This document shows, piece after piece, positions 35,304 through 43,687 of a stretch of 49,652 nucleotides of DNA. This DNA comes from JAHWKS01 sp964458385 (GTDB taxonomy: Bacteria > Planctomycetota > Planctomycetia > Pirellulales > Pirellulaceae). Positions within the stretch are counted from its first letter, which is position 1. Each line of letters starts with the position of its first letter. The notes under the pieces are model-generated. The model ran no database searches. It had not been told where the DNA came from and saw only the letters and a program-made list of their open reading frames with translations. The stretch spans positions 1 through 49,652 of the forward strand of contig CAYWIS010000019.1 in assembly GCA_964458385.1 (NCBI GenBank). Reading direction: 5' to 3'. The position numbers were made by a program, and so were the translations under genes.

Positions 35304-37472
35304 ATGTCCGAAACCCTAACTGGCCAGATCGAACGTGTGACCTACCACAACCCGGAGAACGGCTTTGCCGTGCTGCGGGTGCAGGTGAAGGGCCGTCCCG
35401 AGCCGGCCACCGTGGTCGGTCAGATTACGGCCGTGACGGCGGGCGAACACGTGGAGGCCCGCGGGCGCTGGACGGTCGACGCCAACCACGGACCGCAGTT
35501 CAAGGCCGATGAGATCCGCACCTCGCACCCGACTTCGGCTGCGGGCATTGAGCGGTATTTGGCGTCGGGGGCGATCCGTAGTATCGGCCCGCAATTAGCG
35601 GCCAAAATCGTCAAGCTCTACGGCGACCGCACGCTGGAAGTATTCGACAAGTCGCCCGACTTTCTCTTGCACATTCGCGGCATTGGGCCGGGGCGGCTCA
35701 AGAAGATTCGCCAAAGTTGGGAGGAGCAAAAAGAAGTCCGGCGGATCATGCTCTTTTTGCACGAGTGCGGCATGGGGTCGCAAGGGCGAGCCCTACGCAT
35801 TTACCGCACCTATGGGCACAATGCCCTGGAGATAATCAAGGCCAATCCGTTTACGCTGGCCGACGATATTCGCGGCATCGGGTTCAAGACAGCCGATCAA
35901 GCCGCTCAGCGCCTGGGGATCGACCGCAACTCGCCTTTGCGGGCAAGGGCCGCCGTGCGTTACGCCTTGAACGAGCTTGCCTCGCAAGGTCACTGCGGAT
36001 TTCCCGAAAGCGGCGTGGTGGAGCATACGGCCAAGTTGGTGGAGATCGAAGAATCGATCATCCGCGAAGCGGTGGATTACTGCGTGCAAGAAGGCGCCCT
36101 GGTCCGAGAGCGTGTGCGCGGCGACCACTGGCTATACCTGGCGCCGCTTCATCGGGCCGAAGCAGGGCTTGCCCAGCGCGTGCGCGAGTTCGCCGCGGGC
36201 GGCCAACATCCTTTGCCGCAGATCGATGTTGAGCGAGCGATCGCCTGGGTCGAACAGCGTCAGAACATCACGCTGTCTCGCGGGCAGAAGGAAGCGATTC
36301 GCCAGGCGTGTCAGAGCAAGCTGCTGGTCATCACGGGCGGCCCCGGTGTGGGCAAGACGACACTTGTGCGGGGCATCTTGGAAATCTTCGCCGCCAAGAA
36401 GGCCCGGTGTGTGTTGTCGGCCCCTACGGGCCGGGCTGCCAAGCGTCTGAGTGAGACGACCGGCCAGACCGCGCTCACCGTGCATCGGCTCTTGGAGTTC
36501 GAACCGGGCAAGGGCGACTTCAAACGCAACGCCCAGAACCCGCTGCAGGGCGACTTGTTCGTGCTAGACGAAGCCTCGATGGTCGACGTAACGCTGGGCA
36601 ACCAGTTCCTCCGGGCCGTGCCGCCGCATGCCTGCCTCGTGCTGGTGGGCGACGTGGATCAGCTTCCTTCGGTCGGTCCTGGTTCGGTGCTGGCTGACCT
36701 GATTGATTCTGACGTGGTTCCGGTGGTGCGGCTAACCGACATCTTTCGACAGGCTCAGGAGAGCCGCATCATCCAAGTTTCCTATGCAATCAACCAAGGG
36801 CAGATGCCCGAACTGGATCACCGCGAGGACAGCGATTTCTACTTCATCGAGGCCGAGGAGCCCGAGAAGATTCAAGATACGCTGGTGCGGCTCGTGCGCG
36901 ATCGGATCCCGGCGCGCTTCGGCCTGGATCCCAAACGCGACGTCCAGGTGCTTTCGCCCATGAACCGCTCGCTGTTAGGAAGCCGCAACTTGAACCAGGT
37001 CTTGCAAGACGCCCTGAACCCGGCGACAGGCGAAGCCCAGGTGGAGCGGTACGGCTGGACCTTCCGTGTAGGCGACCGGGTGATCCAGACCGAGAACAAC
37101 TACGACCGCGACGTATACAACGGCGACCTGGGAGTCGTGACCGCCATCAACCGCATTGAGCAGGAACTGACGGTCGATTTCGAAGGCCGCGAGGTAGTCT
37201 ACGATTTTGGCGACCTGGACGAGCTAGCGCTCGCTTATGTGCTCTCGGTCCACAAGAGCCAAGGGAGCGAGTATCCCTGCGTGGTGATCCCCCTTCACAC
37301 TCAGCACTTCCTGATGCTCCAACGCAATCTCCTCTACACCGCCGTTACCCGCGGTAAACGTCTGGTGGTGCTGGTTGGAACCCAAAAGGCCCTCAGCCTG
37401 GCCCTCCAACGCTCTGGAGCCGCCACTCGCTATACCGCGTTAAGAGATCGCCTTCGCGGTGAGTTAACGTAA
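35304..37472 (+). CDS. recD2: RecD2 DNA helicase
   Basis: 722-aa 5'-3' SF1B helicase of the RecD2 type, which acts without RecBC. ATG 35304 (MSETLTGQIERVTYHNPENGFAVLRV) starts the N-terminal OB domain; a TTG at 35247 extends it unconvincingly. Helix-hairpin-helix segments follow (RSIGPQLAAKIV, IRGIGPGRLKKI, IRGIGFKTADQAAQRLG), then TGGPGVGKTTLVRG (Walker A), VLDEASMVDVT (Walker B), VGDVDQLPSVGPGSVLAD, VLSVHKSQGSEYPCVVIP and LLYTAVTRGKRLVVLVG. The length is normal. Divergent from the UvrD-type gene, with 277 bases between. Confidence 0.95.
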   Translation: MSETLTGQIERVTYHNPENGFAVLRVQVKGRPEPATVVGQITAVTAGEHVEARGRWTVDANHGPQFKADEIRTSHPTSAAGIERYLASGAIRSIGPQLAAKIVKLYGDRTLEVFDKSPDFLLHIRGIGPGRLKKIRQSWEEQKEVRRIMLFLHECGMGSQGRALRIYRTYGHNALEIIKANPFTLADDIRGIGFKTADQAAQRLGIDRNSPLRARAAVRYALNELASQGHCGFPESGVVEHTAKLVEIEESIIREAVDYCVQEGALVRERVRGDHWLYLAPLHRAEAGLAQRVREFAAGGQHPLPQIDVERAIAWVEQRQNITLSRGQKEAIRQACQSKLLVITGGPGVGKTTLVRGILEIFAAKKARCVLSAPTGRAAKRLSETTGQTALTVHRLLEFEPGKGDFKRNAQNPLQGDLFVLDEASMVDVTLGNQFLRAVPPHACLVLVGDVDQLPSVGPGSVLADLIDSDVVPVVRLTDIFRQAQESRIIQVSYAINQGQMPELDHREDSDFYFIEAEEPEKIQDTLVRLVRDRIPARFGLDPKRDVQVLSPMNRSLLGSRNLNQVLQDALNPATGEAQVERYGWTFRVGDRVIQTENNYDRDVYNGDLGVVTAINRIEQELTVDFEGREVVYDFGDLDELALAYVLSVHKSQGSEYPCVVIPLHTQHFLMLQRNLLYTAVTRGKRLVVLVGTQKALSLALQRSGAATRYTALRDRLRGELT

Positions 37473-37643
37473 GCCGCCGACGCGTTTCTGCGTTTCTACT
37501 TCAGGCGGGGGGCTATGGCGACAGGCTTCCTTTTTGGGGGACAAGCGACTTGCCGCTTACCTTGCACTACGGGTGGCGTGGGGGGATGCGCTACAAGAAG
37601 GACGGCCGGTGGTTGACGGCCACCCCGCACACCTTACGCAATT

Positions 37644-37742
37644 CGTTCGGCAACAAAATACCGAACACACCGAAATCATCTCAAAACACCGTAAATTCCG
37701 CGAGAAAAAAATCTCCAAGTGTTCGGTATCTCATGCCGAACG
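37644..37742. repeat. Nested inverted repeat, MITE-like or REP-like
   Basis: Outer arms CGTTCGGCA (37644-37652) and TGCCGAACG (37734-37742), inner arms ATACCGAACAC (37658-37668) and GTGTTCGGTAT (37719-37729), all perfect, enclosing a 50-base A-rich loop. The element is locally AT-richer than its surroundings. In translation it reads like the NTEHTE-type peptides produced by dispersed intergenic repeats. Confidence 0.7.
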
Positions 37743-37843
37743 ATCGAACACCTGTCCCCGATCGCGCCGCTCTGCCGGTTACCGGTTACCGCTTTTCCCT
37801 TGTCTTGGGGGATTCATCGGAAAACCCGCATCGAACAGAACTG

Positions 37844-37862
37844 GGCGCCAACGGGTGGCGCC
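37844..37862. repeat. GGCGCCA hairpin
   Basis: Perfect 7-bp inverted repeat GGCGCCA-acggg-TGGCGCC without a T-run; 100 bases before the promoter at 37962. Role unknown. Confidence 0.5.
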
Positions 37863-37961
37863 AAGCCATACCGGAGCGCGCGGCCGTAATGCGAATTTCA
37901 ATACCGGCAACTGCGGGTACATGATGCGCGTAAGCGTTGCCGCCGGGCAAACTTCCGAACA

Positions 37962-37989
37962 TTGCCCGTGGATAGGGAGCGCATATAAT
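37962..37989 (+). promoter_or_regulatory. Near-consensus promoter for the haem-oxygenase-like/bkd operon
   Basis: TTGCCC, 16-base spacer, TATAAT (37984-37989). It is the clearest sigma70-type promoter in the window and reads toward the gene at 38167, leaving a leader of about 170 bases. Confidence 0.6.
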
Positions 37990-38008
37990 TCCTTGTAGTT
38001 CCCATAGT

Positions 38009-38040
38009 CCCCGGCCGGCGCAAATCTTGTCTTGCCGGGG
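38009..38040 (+). other. Leader hairpin upstream of haem-oxygenase-like gene
   Basis: CCCCGGC (38009-38015) pairs with GCCGGGG (38034-38040) around an 18-base loop, about 20 bases after the -10 box. It would fold in the 5' leader and could be a control or stability element. No known riboswitch was recognised. Confidence 0.4.
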
Positions 38041-38166
38041 CGTGGCCGCGAACGTGTCGCGCATCGGATATACGTTACGGGGAAGGAGAGCGGCGGGAAC
38101 GGATCTTGTTCCCAGCGCTCTTCAGTGGGGGCCCAGAAACGCCTACTCGTACACCGGGAGGTGCCG

Positions 38167-39180
38167 ATGCTCTCTACACGCAACGCGTCGCTTCACACTC
38201 CCGCGCTGGATCTGTTTTCCCGCGTGGGCGTGTTCGTAGGCGAAGCCCCCGAGTTTTTGAAACTCTTCGCCCGTCAGGCCGATCAGGTAATGACCAAGGT
38301 GCGCGGCTTAGTGGAGCGGGGAGAGTTCGACCACGAACGGGCCGCAGAGTTCCAGCAACTGGTGGTTGATGCTGCGGCCCGCGTAATGTGTCACCCGATC
38401 ATCGCCAGCAATTTGTATTTAGAGCGATTCGCTCAAGCGCGGCACGAGATTCAGCAGTTTTCGGTTTTTGGCCTCCAGTTCGATGTGGCTCAAGCCAAGT
38501 TGGTGGCCAATGCGCGCACGCCCGAGGCGTACTACGAACGCCTCAAAGCGCTGCTGAACGAAAAAGGGATTCCCTATAAAGACGGCTTTGAAGGAGAACT
38601 GACCGGGCAGTGGAGCTTAGCGACGGTCCACGTCACCTGGATGCAGAACACGGCCCGCAGCCTAGGATTGGAGTTTGACGACTTGGGCAAGATTTGGCTT
38701 GCTCTGCCAGGCACAAAGAAGTTTGTCGAAGAAACCTTCAACACTTACGCCAGCACCGATCAGAACGTGGCGTTGGGGGCGTCGTTCGCCATTGAGAACT
38801 GGGCCGCCAACGCGCTTTGGACGCCTTGGAGCGCCGGGATGAAAAAGCTCAACGCTACGCTGGAAAAACCGGTGAACCTGGGCTACCTGGCCTATCACGA
38901 AGCACAAGAAGCACATCACTCGCAAGCGACGATCGAAGAACTGTTCGACACATTCCAAGAGCCGTGGCTCGATTCCGAACGGTTCTTCGAGGGCGCCGAG
39001 CGCATTCTGACCGAAGGCGTTCAGGCGTACTACGAATCGCAACGAGCAACGCTGCCCGACAAAGACGACACCTGGCCTGCTCAGGCGTGCGCTCCGCGTC
39101 GGTTGGATCCCGCTTGTCTGCCACGATGGGCGGGCGACAGCGAACGCGAGACGCGAGTGGTTGCTCATTTTCAGGAATAA
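38167..39180 (+). CDS. Putative haem-oxygenase-like di-iron protein
   Basis: 337 aa from ATG 38167 (MLSTRNASLHTPALDLFSRV), with GGGAGG 5 bases upstream; the frame is open to 38032 but lacks a site there. All-helical by composition. Candidate metal ligands are His 76 (CHPIIASN), Glu 210 (FAIENWAAN) and the cluster His 244, Glu 248 and His 250/251 (LAYHEAQEAHHSQATIEEL), a pattern like that of TenA/haem-oxygenase-like oxidases (HDO group: UndA, BesC, CADD). The assignment is by pattern, not by close match. It ends 6 bases before the dehydrogenase E1alpha gene, so an operon is nearly certain. The reaction is unknown. Confidence 0.55.
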   Translation: MLSTRNASLHTPALDLFSRVGVFVGEAPEFLKLFARQADQVMTKVRGLVERGEFDHERAAEFQQLVVDAAARVMCHPIIASNLYLERFAQARHEIQQFSVFGLQFDVAQAKLVANARTPEAYYERLKALLNEKGIPYKDGFEGELTGQWSLATVHVTWMQNTARSLGLEFDDLGKIWLALPGTKKFVEETFNTYASTDQNVALGASFAIENWAANALWTPWSAGMKKLNATLEKPVNLGYLAYHEAQEAHHSQATIEELFDTFQEPWLDSERFFEGAERILTEGVQAYYESQRATLPDKDDTWPAQACAPRRLDPACLPRWAGDSERETRVVAHFQE

Positions 39181-39186
39181 CTTGCT

Positions 39187-40269
39187 ATGGTGCGTCACAC
39201 GCATTCTCCGATTCCGGCGCGGCTTCCGCCGCCTCCTGACGCCATCTCCAACGGCGATGAATGGCTTCCTGCCGATCGTTGCCGTGAGATCCATCGGCTG
39301 ATGGTCCGCTCGCGCGTCTTGGAAGAGCGGATGATCAAGATGAGCAAGTCAGGCGAGGGCTTCTTCTGGATCGGCGGTCCGGGCGAAGAGGCGTTCAACG
39401 TCTGCCTGGGGCTGCAAGTGAAGAAAGGCTGCGGTCCCGCCTACGATTATCTGCACCTGCATTACCGCAGTAGCGCCGTGATGATGGCCATGGGAATGGA
39501 GCCCATCGACGCCATTCGCCAAATGGCCTGCACCGCCACGGATCCATTTTCCACGGGGCGGAATTTTGTAGGACATTTTGCCCGGCGAGAATGGAACGTT
39601 GTGCCGGTCTCGTCCATTGTGGGGAACCAGTTTGCGATCGCCCCCGGAACGGCGATTGTGCAAAAACGCTATGGCGGCGAGGGGATCACCATTGTCATCG
39701 GCGGCGACGCCGGCACGGCCGAAGGCGACTTTGCTTCGTGCATGATCTGGAGTTCGCGTCCAGGGAATGAACTGCCGGTGTTGATGGTTGTGACCAACAA
39801 TGGCTGGGGTATTTCGACGGCGGCCAGCACGCAGCACGGCGAAGAACGCATCGCCGACCGCAGCGCCGCCTTCGGAATCCCAGCCGAAGTTATTGACGGA
39901 AACGACCCGATCGTCAGTTGGCGGGCAATCGAACGGGCCATCGGCTGGTGCCGTACCCAGCGTCGCCCCTATCTGCTGGAAGCGCGGGTATCGCGGCTGT
40001 ACGGCCACTCGTCGTCCAGCGGCGCCATTCGGGTCGAGGGAGAGCGCGATTGTATCCCGATTTTTGAGGCCAAACTTTTGCGGGCCGGCGTTCTCACCCG
40101 CGATGAGATCAAGGCCATCCATGAGGCCGCGCAGCAGGAAGTCGAAACGGCGCTGCAGCAAGTGCTGCAAGAGCCGCGTCCGCAGCCTGAGGATACACTC
40201 AAGCACACGTACGCTCCCAGCCCGGTCGACGTCGTGTACCCGCACGACTACACCGGGCTTCCTAGGTAA
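39187..40269 (+). CDS. Branched-chain 2-oxoacid dehydrogenase E1 alpha
   Basis: 360-aa thiamine diphosphate-dependent subunit that decarboxylates 2-oxoacids; the branched-chain type is favoured over pyruvate by its overall pattern. Features: MVRSRVLEERMIKMSKSGEG, the YLHLHYRSSAVMMAMG entry region, ARREWNVVPVSSIVGNQFA, and the ThDP/Mg motif GGDAGTAEGDF...NNGWGIS (Ala instead of the usual Gly after the Asp). Regulatory kinase sites were not assessed. It forms an operon with the haem-oxygenase-like gene upstream and E1beta downstream. 175 bases separate it from E1beta, an unusually long gap for this cluster. Confidence 0.87.
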   Translation: MVRHTHSPIPARLPPPPDAISNGDEWLPADRCREIHRLMVRSRVLEERMIKMSKSGEGFFWIGGPGEEAFNVCLGLQVKKGCGPAYDYLHLHYRSSAVMMAMGMEPIDAIRQMACTATDPFSTGRNFVGHFARREWNVVPVSSIVGNQFAIAPGTAIVQKRYGGEGITIVIGGDAGTAEGDFASCMIWSSRPGNELPVLMVVTNNGWGISTAASTQHGEERIADRSAAFGIPAEVIDGNDPIVSWRAIERAIGWCRTQRRPYLLEARVSRLYGHSSSSGAIRVEGERDCIPIFEAKLLRAGVLTRDEIKAIHEAAQQEVETALQQVLQEPRPQPEDTLKHTYAPSPVDVVYPHDYTGLPR

Positions 40270-40444
40270 AGTGTAGAGGCCGCAGAAGTAACCTGCTATT
40301 AATGGTCTGCGCGCGCATCGCCCGAATCGGCAAGCGTTCTTTGGGGCCGATCGGGACGGAAGCCTGCGCCTTTGGTTTAGGAAATGACTTTCCACAGAAT
40401 GTGAAGATTAGCAATTCCCTGCGTCAACCCAATCCTGTCGCATT

Positions 40445-41503
40445 ATGGCCACACTAGCTCAAGCTGTGCGTTTGGCTTTGCACTACGGCGAAACGCATCT
40501 AGGCGTGACCGATATCTTTGGCGAGGACGTAGGACCTCCATTGGGCGGCGTGTTCACGGTGACGCAGGGCTTGAAAACGGCCTGGAACTCGCCGCTGGAT
40601 GAACGCGGGATCATCGGAACGGCTATGGGAATCGCGTATGCGGGCGGCCGGCCGGTGGCCGAGATTCAGTTCTGCGATTACATCTTCAACGCCATCGACC
40701 TCTTGAAAGTGGCGGGTAACCAGCGGTGGGCCAGCGGCGGCGAGTTCGAAATGCCGATCGTGGTGATGACGCCCAACGGATCGGGCATTCATGGGAGTTT
40801 GTATCACTCCCACTCGTTTGATAGTTGGGCCAGTCGCCTGCCGGGCTGGAAGATTGTGACGCCCAGCAATCCCTTAGACGCCTATGGGCTGATGCTCTCG
40901 GCCATCGTCGATCCGAACCCGGTTCTGGTGTTGCTGCCCAAGGCGCTGCTTCGCGTGCGGGGCGAAAAAAAGATTCCCGGCGAGCCGGAAGACGAGGCGA
41001 CGCTTAAAGCCATGATTGACGCTCCTGTGGACGACCGTACCGGCTGGGAGCCACGCTGGCCCGAGGTGCAAGAGTACTTCGTGCCTTTGGGCGTAGCCGA
41101 GCGCGTGCGCGAAGGGAACGCCGCTACCGTGGTCAGCTTCGGCCGGCTTTTGCCAGTGTGTATGCAGGCGGCCGATCAACTGGCTGCTGAGCATGGTTTG
41201 CAATTTGACGTGTTGGACCTTCGCAGCGTCTTTCCTTATGACTGGAAAGCCATCAGCCAAAGTGTGCAAAAGACCGGGCGATTCCTCATGGTCAACGAGG
41301 ACACCGAGGTGACGAACTTTGGCGAGCACTTGCTGCGGCGCGTGATCGACGAGCATTTTTACGACCTCCTGGCTCGGCCGCGGGTGCTGGCGGGCAAGCA
41401 CTTGCCGGGCATCGGCTTGAATCCCGTCTATGAGAACAACTCTGTCCCGCAGCTCGTGCAGGTGAAAGAAGCGATGCTGGCCGTGGCTACCGAGGAGGCG
41501 TAA
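40445..41503 (+). CDS. Branched-chain 2-oxoacid dehydrogenase E1 beta
   Basis: 352 aa, the partner of E1alpha in the alpha2beta2 ThDP enzyme. Typical segments are GETHLGVTDIFGEDVGPPLGGVF, LDERGIIGTAMGIAYAGGRPVAEIQFCDYIFNAID, MTPNGSGIHGSLYHSHS and GWKIVTPSNPLDAYGLM. The C-terminal domain is transketolase-like (LQFDVLDLRSVFPYDWKAI). Its stop overlaps the E2 start (TAATG, bases 41501-41505), showing translational coupling. Confidence 0.92.
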   Translation: MATLAQAVRLALHYGETHLGVTDIFGEDVGPPLGGVFTVTQGLKTAWNSPLDERGIIGTAMGIAYAGGRPVAEIQFCDYIFNAIDLLKVAGNQRWASGGEFEMPIVVMTPNGSGIHGSLYHSHSFDSWASRLPGWKIVTPSNPLDAYGLMLSAIVDPNPVLVLLPKALLRVRGEKKIPGEPEDEATLKAMIDAPVDDRTGWEPRWPEVQEYFVPLGVAERVREGNAATVVSFGRLLPVCMQAADQLAAEHGLQFDVLDLRSVFPYDWKAISQSVQKTGRFLMVNEDTEVTNFGEHLLRRVIDEHFYDLLARPRVLAGKHLPGIGLNPVYENNSVPQLVQVKEAMLAVATEEA

Positions 41504-42729
41504 TGTCGACAGAATTTCATGTTCCCCCGCTGGGTGAGGGAATCTACGAAGCCGAGTTGGTCGAATGGCTCGTAGCGCCAGGGCAGCAGGTCGCCCGTGG
41601 GCAGCCGCTGATGGAGGTGATGACCGACAAAGCGGTCATGCCCATTCCTTCGCCATTCGCGGGTGTGATTCAAGAGCTGCTTGCCGAGCCGGGCCGAGCA
41701 ATCGCGGTGGGGCAACCCGTGTTGACGTATGAAAGCGGAGAACCTCAAACGCTCGACCAAGAGCCGAAAGCCGAAACGGAAGTTGCTGAGACGGAGGTTC
41801 CAGAACAGGAACCCATCGACATGCATGGCGAGCGAGTGCAGGCTGCTCCCGTGGTTCGCCGCCGCGCCAGAGAGTTGGGAGTGGATCTCGCTTCCGTGCC
41901 GGGAACGGGGCCAGGGGGCCGTGTGCTACTGAGTGACCTGGAGGGCTTCGCCTCCACGGCTGTAGAGGAGCGCACAGCGCCGCCACCGACTCCCAGACGT
42001 TCGTCCGCCACTTTTCCTCTTCCTCTAGCTCCACCGGGTTCGCGGATTCCTTTGCGCGGTTTGCGGCGTACGATCGCCGAAACCATGTCCCGCGCAAAGC
42101 AAACCATTCCCCATTACAGCCTTGTGGACGAGTGCGACGTTACGGCTCTGGTGCAACTGCGTGAGATGCTCAAACCCAAGTGTGAACGAGCATCGGTGAA
42201 GCTCACCTACTTGTCGTTTATGGTGCGCGCCGCTGTCGAAGCGCTTCAGGAAATCCCGCTGATTAACGCTTCGCTTGACGAGGCAGCCGAAGAGATCACC
42301 CTACACGACCGATACCACATCGGCTTCGCAACGGCGACGCCTCAAGGACTGATCGTGCCCGTCATTCACGATGCCGATCGAATGAGCGTGCTGGAAATCG
42401 CTCGCGAAGTGGAGCGTCTTAGCGCCGAGGCCCGTTCGGGCAAAGTGCGGCTGGCCGACGTTCGCGGAGCCACCTTCACCATTACGTCGATCGGGAATAT
42501 CGGCGGGCTGATCTCCACGCCGATCATCCCTCCGCCGCAAGTGGCGATCATGGGCGTGGGCAAGATCGTGCGCCGGCCGGTCTATGACGAGCACGGCAAT
42601 CTGCGCCCTGCTGACCTGCTCTATCTTTCGTTTTCGTTCGATCACCGGGTGATCGACGGCGACGTGGGCGCTCGGTTCGCCAACGCGGTGATTGCCCGCC
42701 TGCAAGCGCCTGCCACGCTGCTGGTGTAG
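41503..42729 (+). CDS. Dihydrolipoamide acyltransferase, E2 of 2-oxoacid dehydrogenase
   Basis: 408-aa core subunit. One lipoyl domain at the N-terminus has the lipoylated Lys 43 in VMTDKAVM. A Glu-rich linker is followed by the peripheral-subunit-binding segment (AAPVVRRRARELGVDLASVPGTGPGGRVLLSDLE). The catalytic acyltransferase domain has RGLRRTIAETMSRAKQTIPH and the active-site SFDHRVIDGDVGARFANAV. It transfers the acyl group to CoA. No E3 (lipoamide dehydrogenase) gene is in the window, so it must come from elsewhere. A long hairpin terminator follows. Confidence 0.92.
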   Translation: MSTEFHVPPLGEGIYEAELVEWLVAPGQQVARGQPLMEVMTDKAVMPIPSPFAGVIQELLAEPGRAIAVGQPVLTYESGEPQTLDQEPKAETEVAETEVPEQEPIDMHGERVQAAPVVRRRARELGVDLASVPGTGPGGRVLLSDLEGFASTAVEERTAPPPTPRRSSATFPLPLAPPGSRIPLRGLRRTIAETMSRAKQTIPHYSLVDECDVTALVQLREMLKPKCERASVKLTYLSFMVRAAVEALQEIPLINASLDEAAEEITLHDRYHIGFATATPQGLIVPVIHDADRMSVLEIAREVERLSAEARSGKVRLADVRGATFTITSIGNIGGLISTPIIPPPQVAIMGVGKIVRRPVYDEHGNLRPADLLYLSFSFDHRVIDGDVGARFANAVIARLQAPATLLV

Positions 42730-42755
42730 ATTTTGAAAGGCGGGCGGTTCCTTGG

Positions 42756-42831
42756 CGTTTTCCTCTTGACTGTCCGCTCGCTAACGCGGCGGCGCGTGCG
42801 GCGTCTCACGGCGGACAAGAGAAAGAAAACG
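42756..42831. terminator. Bidirectional hairpin terminator between E2 and meaB
   Basis: Left arm CGTTTTC-CTCTT-gact-GTCCGC (42756-42777) pairs with right arm GCGGAC-AAGAG-aaa-GAAAACG (42811-42831): three stem blocks of 7, 5 and 6 bp around a GC-rich loop. It ends 2 bases before the meaB stop codon, and its A/T-rich base would give U-tracts in both directions, fitting a shared terminator for convergent operons. Confidence 0.65.
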
Positions 42832-42833
42832 TG

Positions 42834-43589
42834 CTAGTTTTGAGGCGGGTTCTTCTTAAGAAATACCGTCTCGATAGCAGACCACAGCTCTGCGAGTCCT
42901 TCGCCCTTGCTGCCGGAGATTCGGAGCACGGGTTTGGGAGGGCATCCCGGAAGGTGAAGCATGGCTCGTAGTTGCGCCTCGACACGTTCGGCGGCGGGGA
43001 GGTCCGCCTTGTTAACGGCCACGATATCGGCGATTTCCAGAATTCCCGCTTTCTCCCACTGCAACTCGTCACCCGCCTCGGGCTGGACCAGCAGCACGAC
43101 GACGTCGGCGAATTGACGCACCGCGGTATCGCCTTGGCCAGCGCCCCCCGTTTCGACCAATACGACGTCAAAGCCGAACCGCGCTAGGATTTCGATCATG
43201 AGGTCAAGATTGTCGGCCACGGCTTCCCGTCCGCCGCTAGCGGCCACGCTGCGCACAAATACACCGTCATCGTCAGCGCGCAGGTTCATACGCACGCGGT
43301 CGCCAAGCAGGGCGCCACCGCTAAGTGGGCTTTGCGGATCGCAGGCCAAAACCGCCACCGTCTTTCCTTGGCTGCGCACGTGCTCGATCAGCCGGCCAAT
43401 CAGCGTACTCTTCCCCACGCCGCCGCTGCCGGTAAATGCGATGACGGGAACGTTCGGCAACGGTTCATGCGCAAACGCGGCGCGAACCTGACGAGCCATT
43501 TCGACGTCGGCCGCCCACGTTAACAACCGCGCCAAGGCCAAGCGTTCACGGCGGCGAAACCGCTCGAAAAGAGAGTCTAGCGAGTGCAT
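42834..43589 (-). CDS. meaB: MeaB/ArgK-type GTPase chaperone of B12-dependent mutase
   Basis: 251 aa from ATG 43589 (MHSLDSLFERFRRRERLALARLLTW). The G3E-family P-loop is TGSGGVGKSTLIGRLIEH; the remaining motifs are CDPQSPLSGGALLGDRVRM, FVRSVAASGG, DVVLVETGGAGQGD and VAVNKADLP (base specificity). MeaB protects and reloads the acyl-CoA mutase cofactor. The usual proteins are 310-330 aa, so this one is short, mainly at the ends (missing part of the C-terminal dimerisation arm). It is third in the mutase operon, 98 bases after the B12-binding gene. Confidence 0.88.
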   Translation of the reverse strand: MHSLDSLFERFRRRERLALARLLTWAADVEMARQVRAAFAHEPLPNVPVIAFTGSGGVGKSTLIGRLIEHVRSQGKTVAVLACDPQSPLSGGALLGDRVRMNLRADDDGVFVRSVAASGGREAVADNLDLMIEILARFGFDVVLVETGGAGQGDTAVRQFADVVVLLVQPEAGDELQWEKAGILEIADIVAVNKADLPAAERVEAQLRAMLHLPGCPPKPVLRISGSKGEGLAELWSAIETVFLKKNPPQN

Positions 43590-43687
43590 ACCACAGCCTC
43601 GGTTCAGCAAGTTCCCGGCTCGAAGGAGCCTACCATCCCGTCAGCCGCATCGAAGCGACCGTTGCGAAGGCCAAGTGCGGCTTCCGT

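Larger units (their letters stand above)
37473..38166. other. Non-coding region with repeat, promoter and leader structures
   Basis: About 690 bases between recD2 and the haem-oxygenase-like gene. It contains a nested inverted repeat (37644-37742), a 7-bp hairpin (37844-37862), a near-consensus promoter (37962-37989) and a leader hairpin (38009-38040). Open frames in this stretch translate to repeat-like sequence such as NTEHTEIISKHRKFREKK and are not credible genes. Confidence 0.55.

Noticed and set aside
37550..37924. 124-aa open frame with TPHTLRNSF, resembling a tyrosine recombinase box
   Set aside because: Only the short HTLRNSF-like stretch matches; no R-H-x-x-R or Tyr context follows, and the frame runs through the inverted repeat.
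37534..37998. 154-aa open frame with NTEHTE peptide
   Set aside because: Repeat-derived translation typical of intergenic elements; no domain and a poor start.
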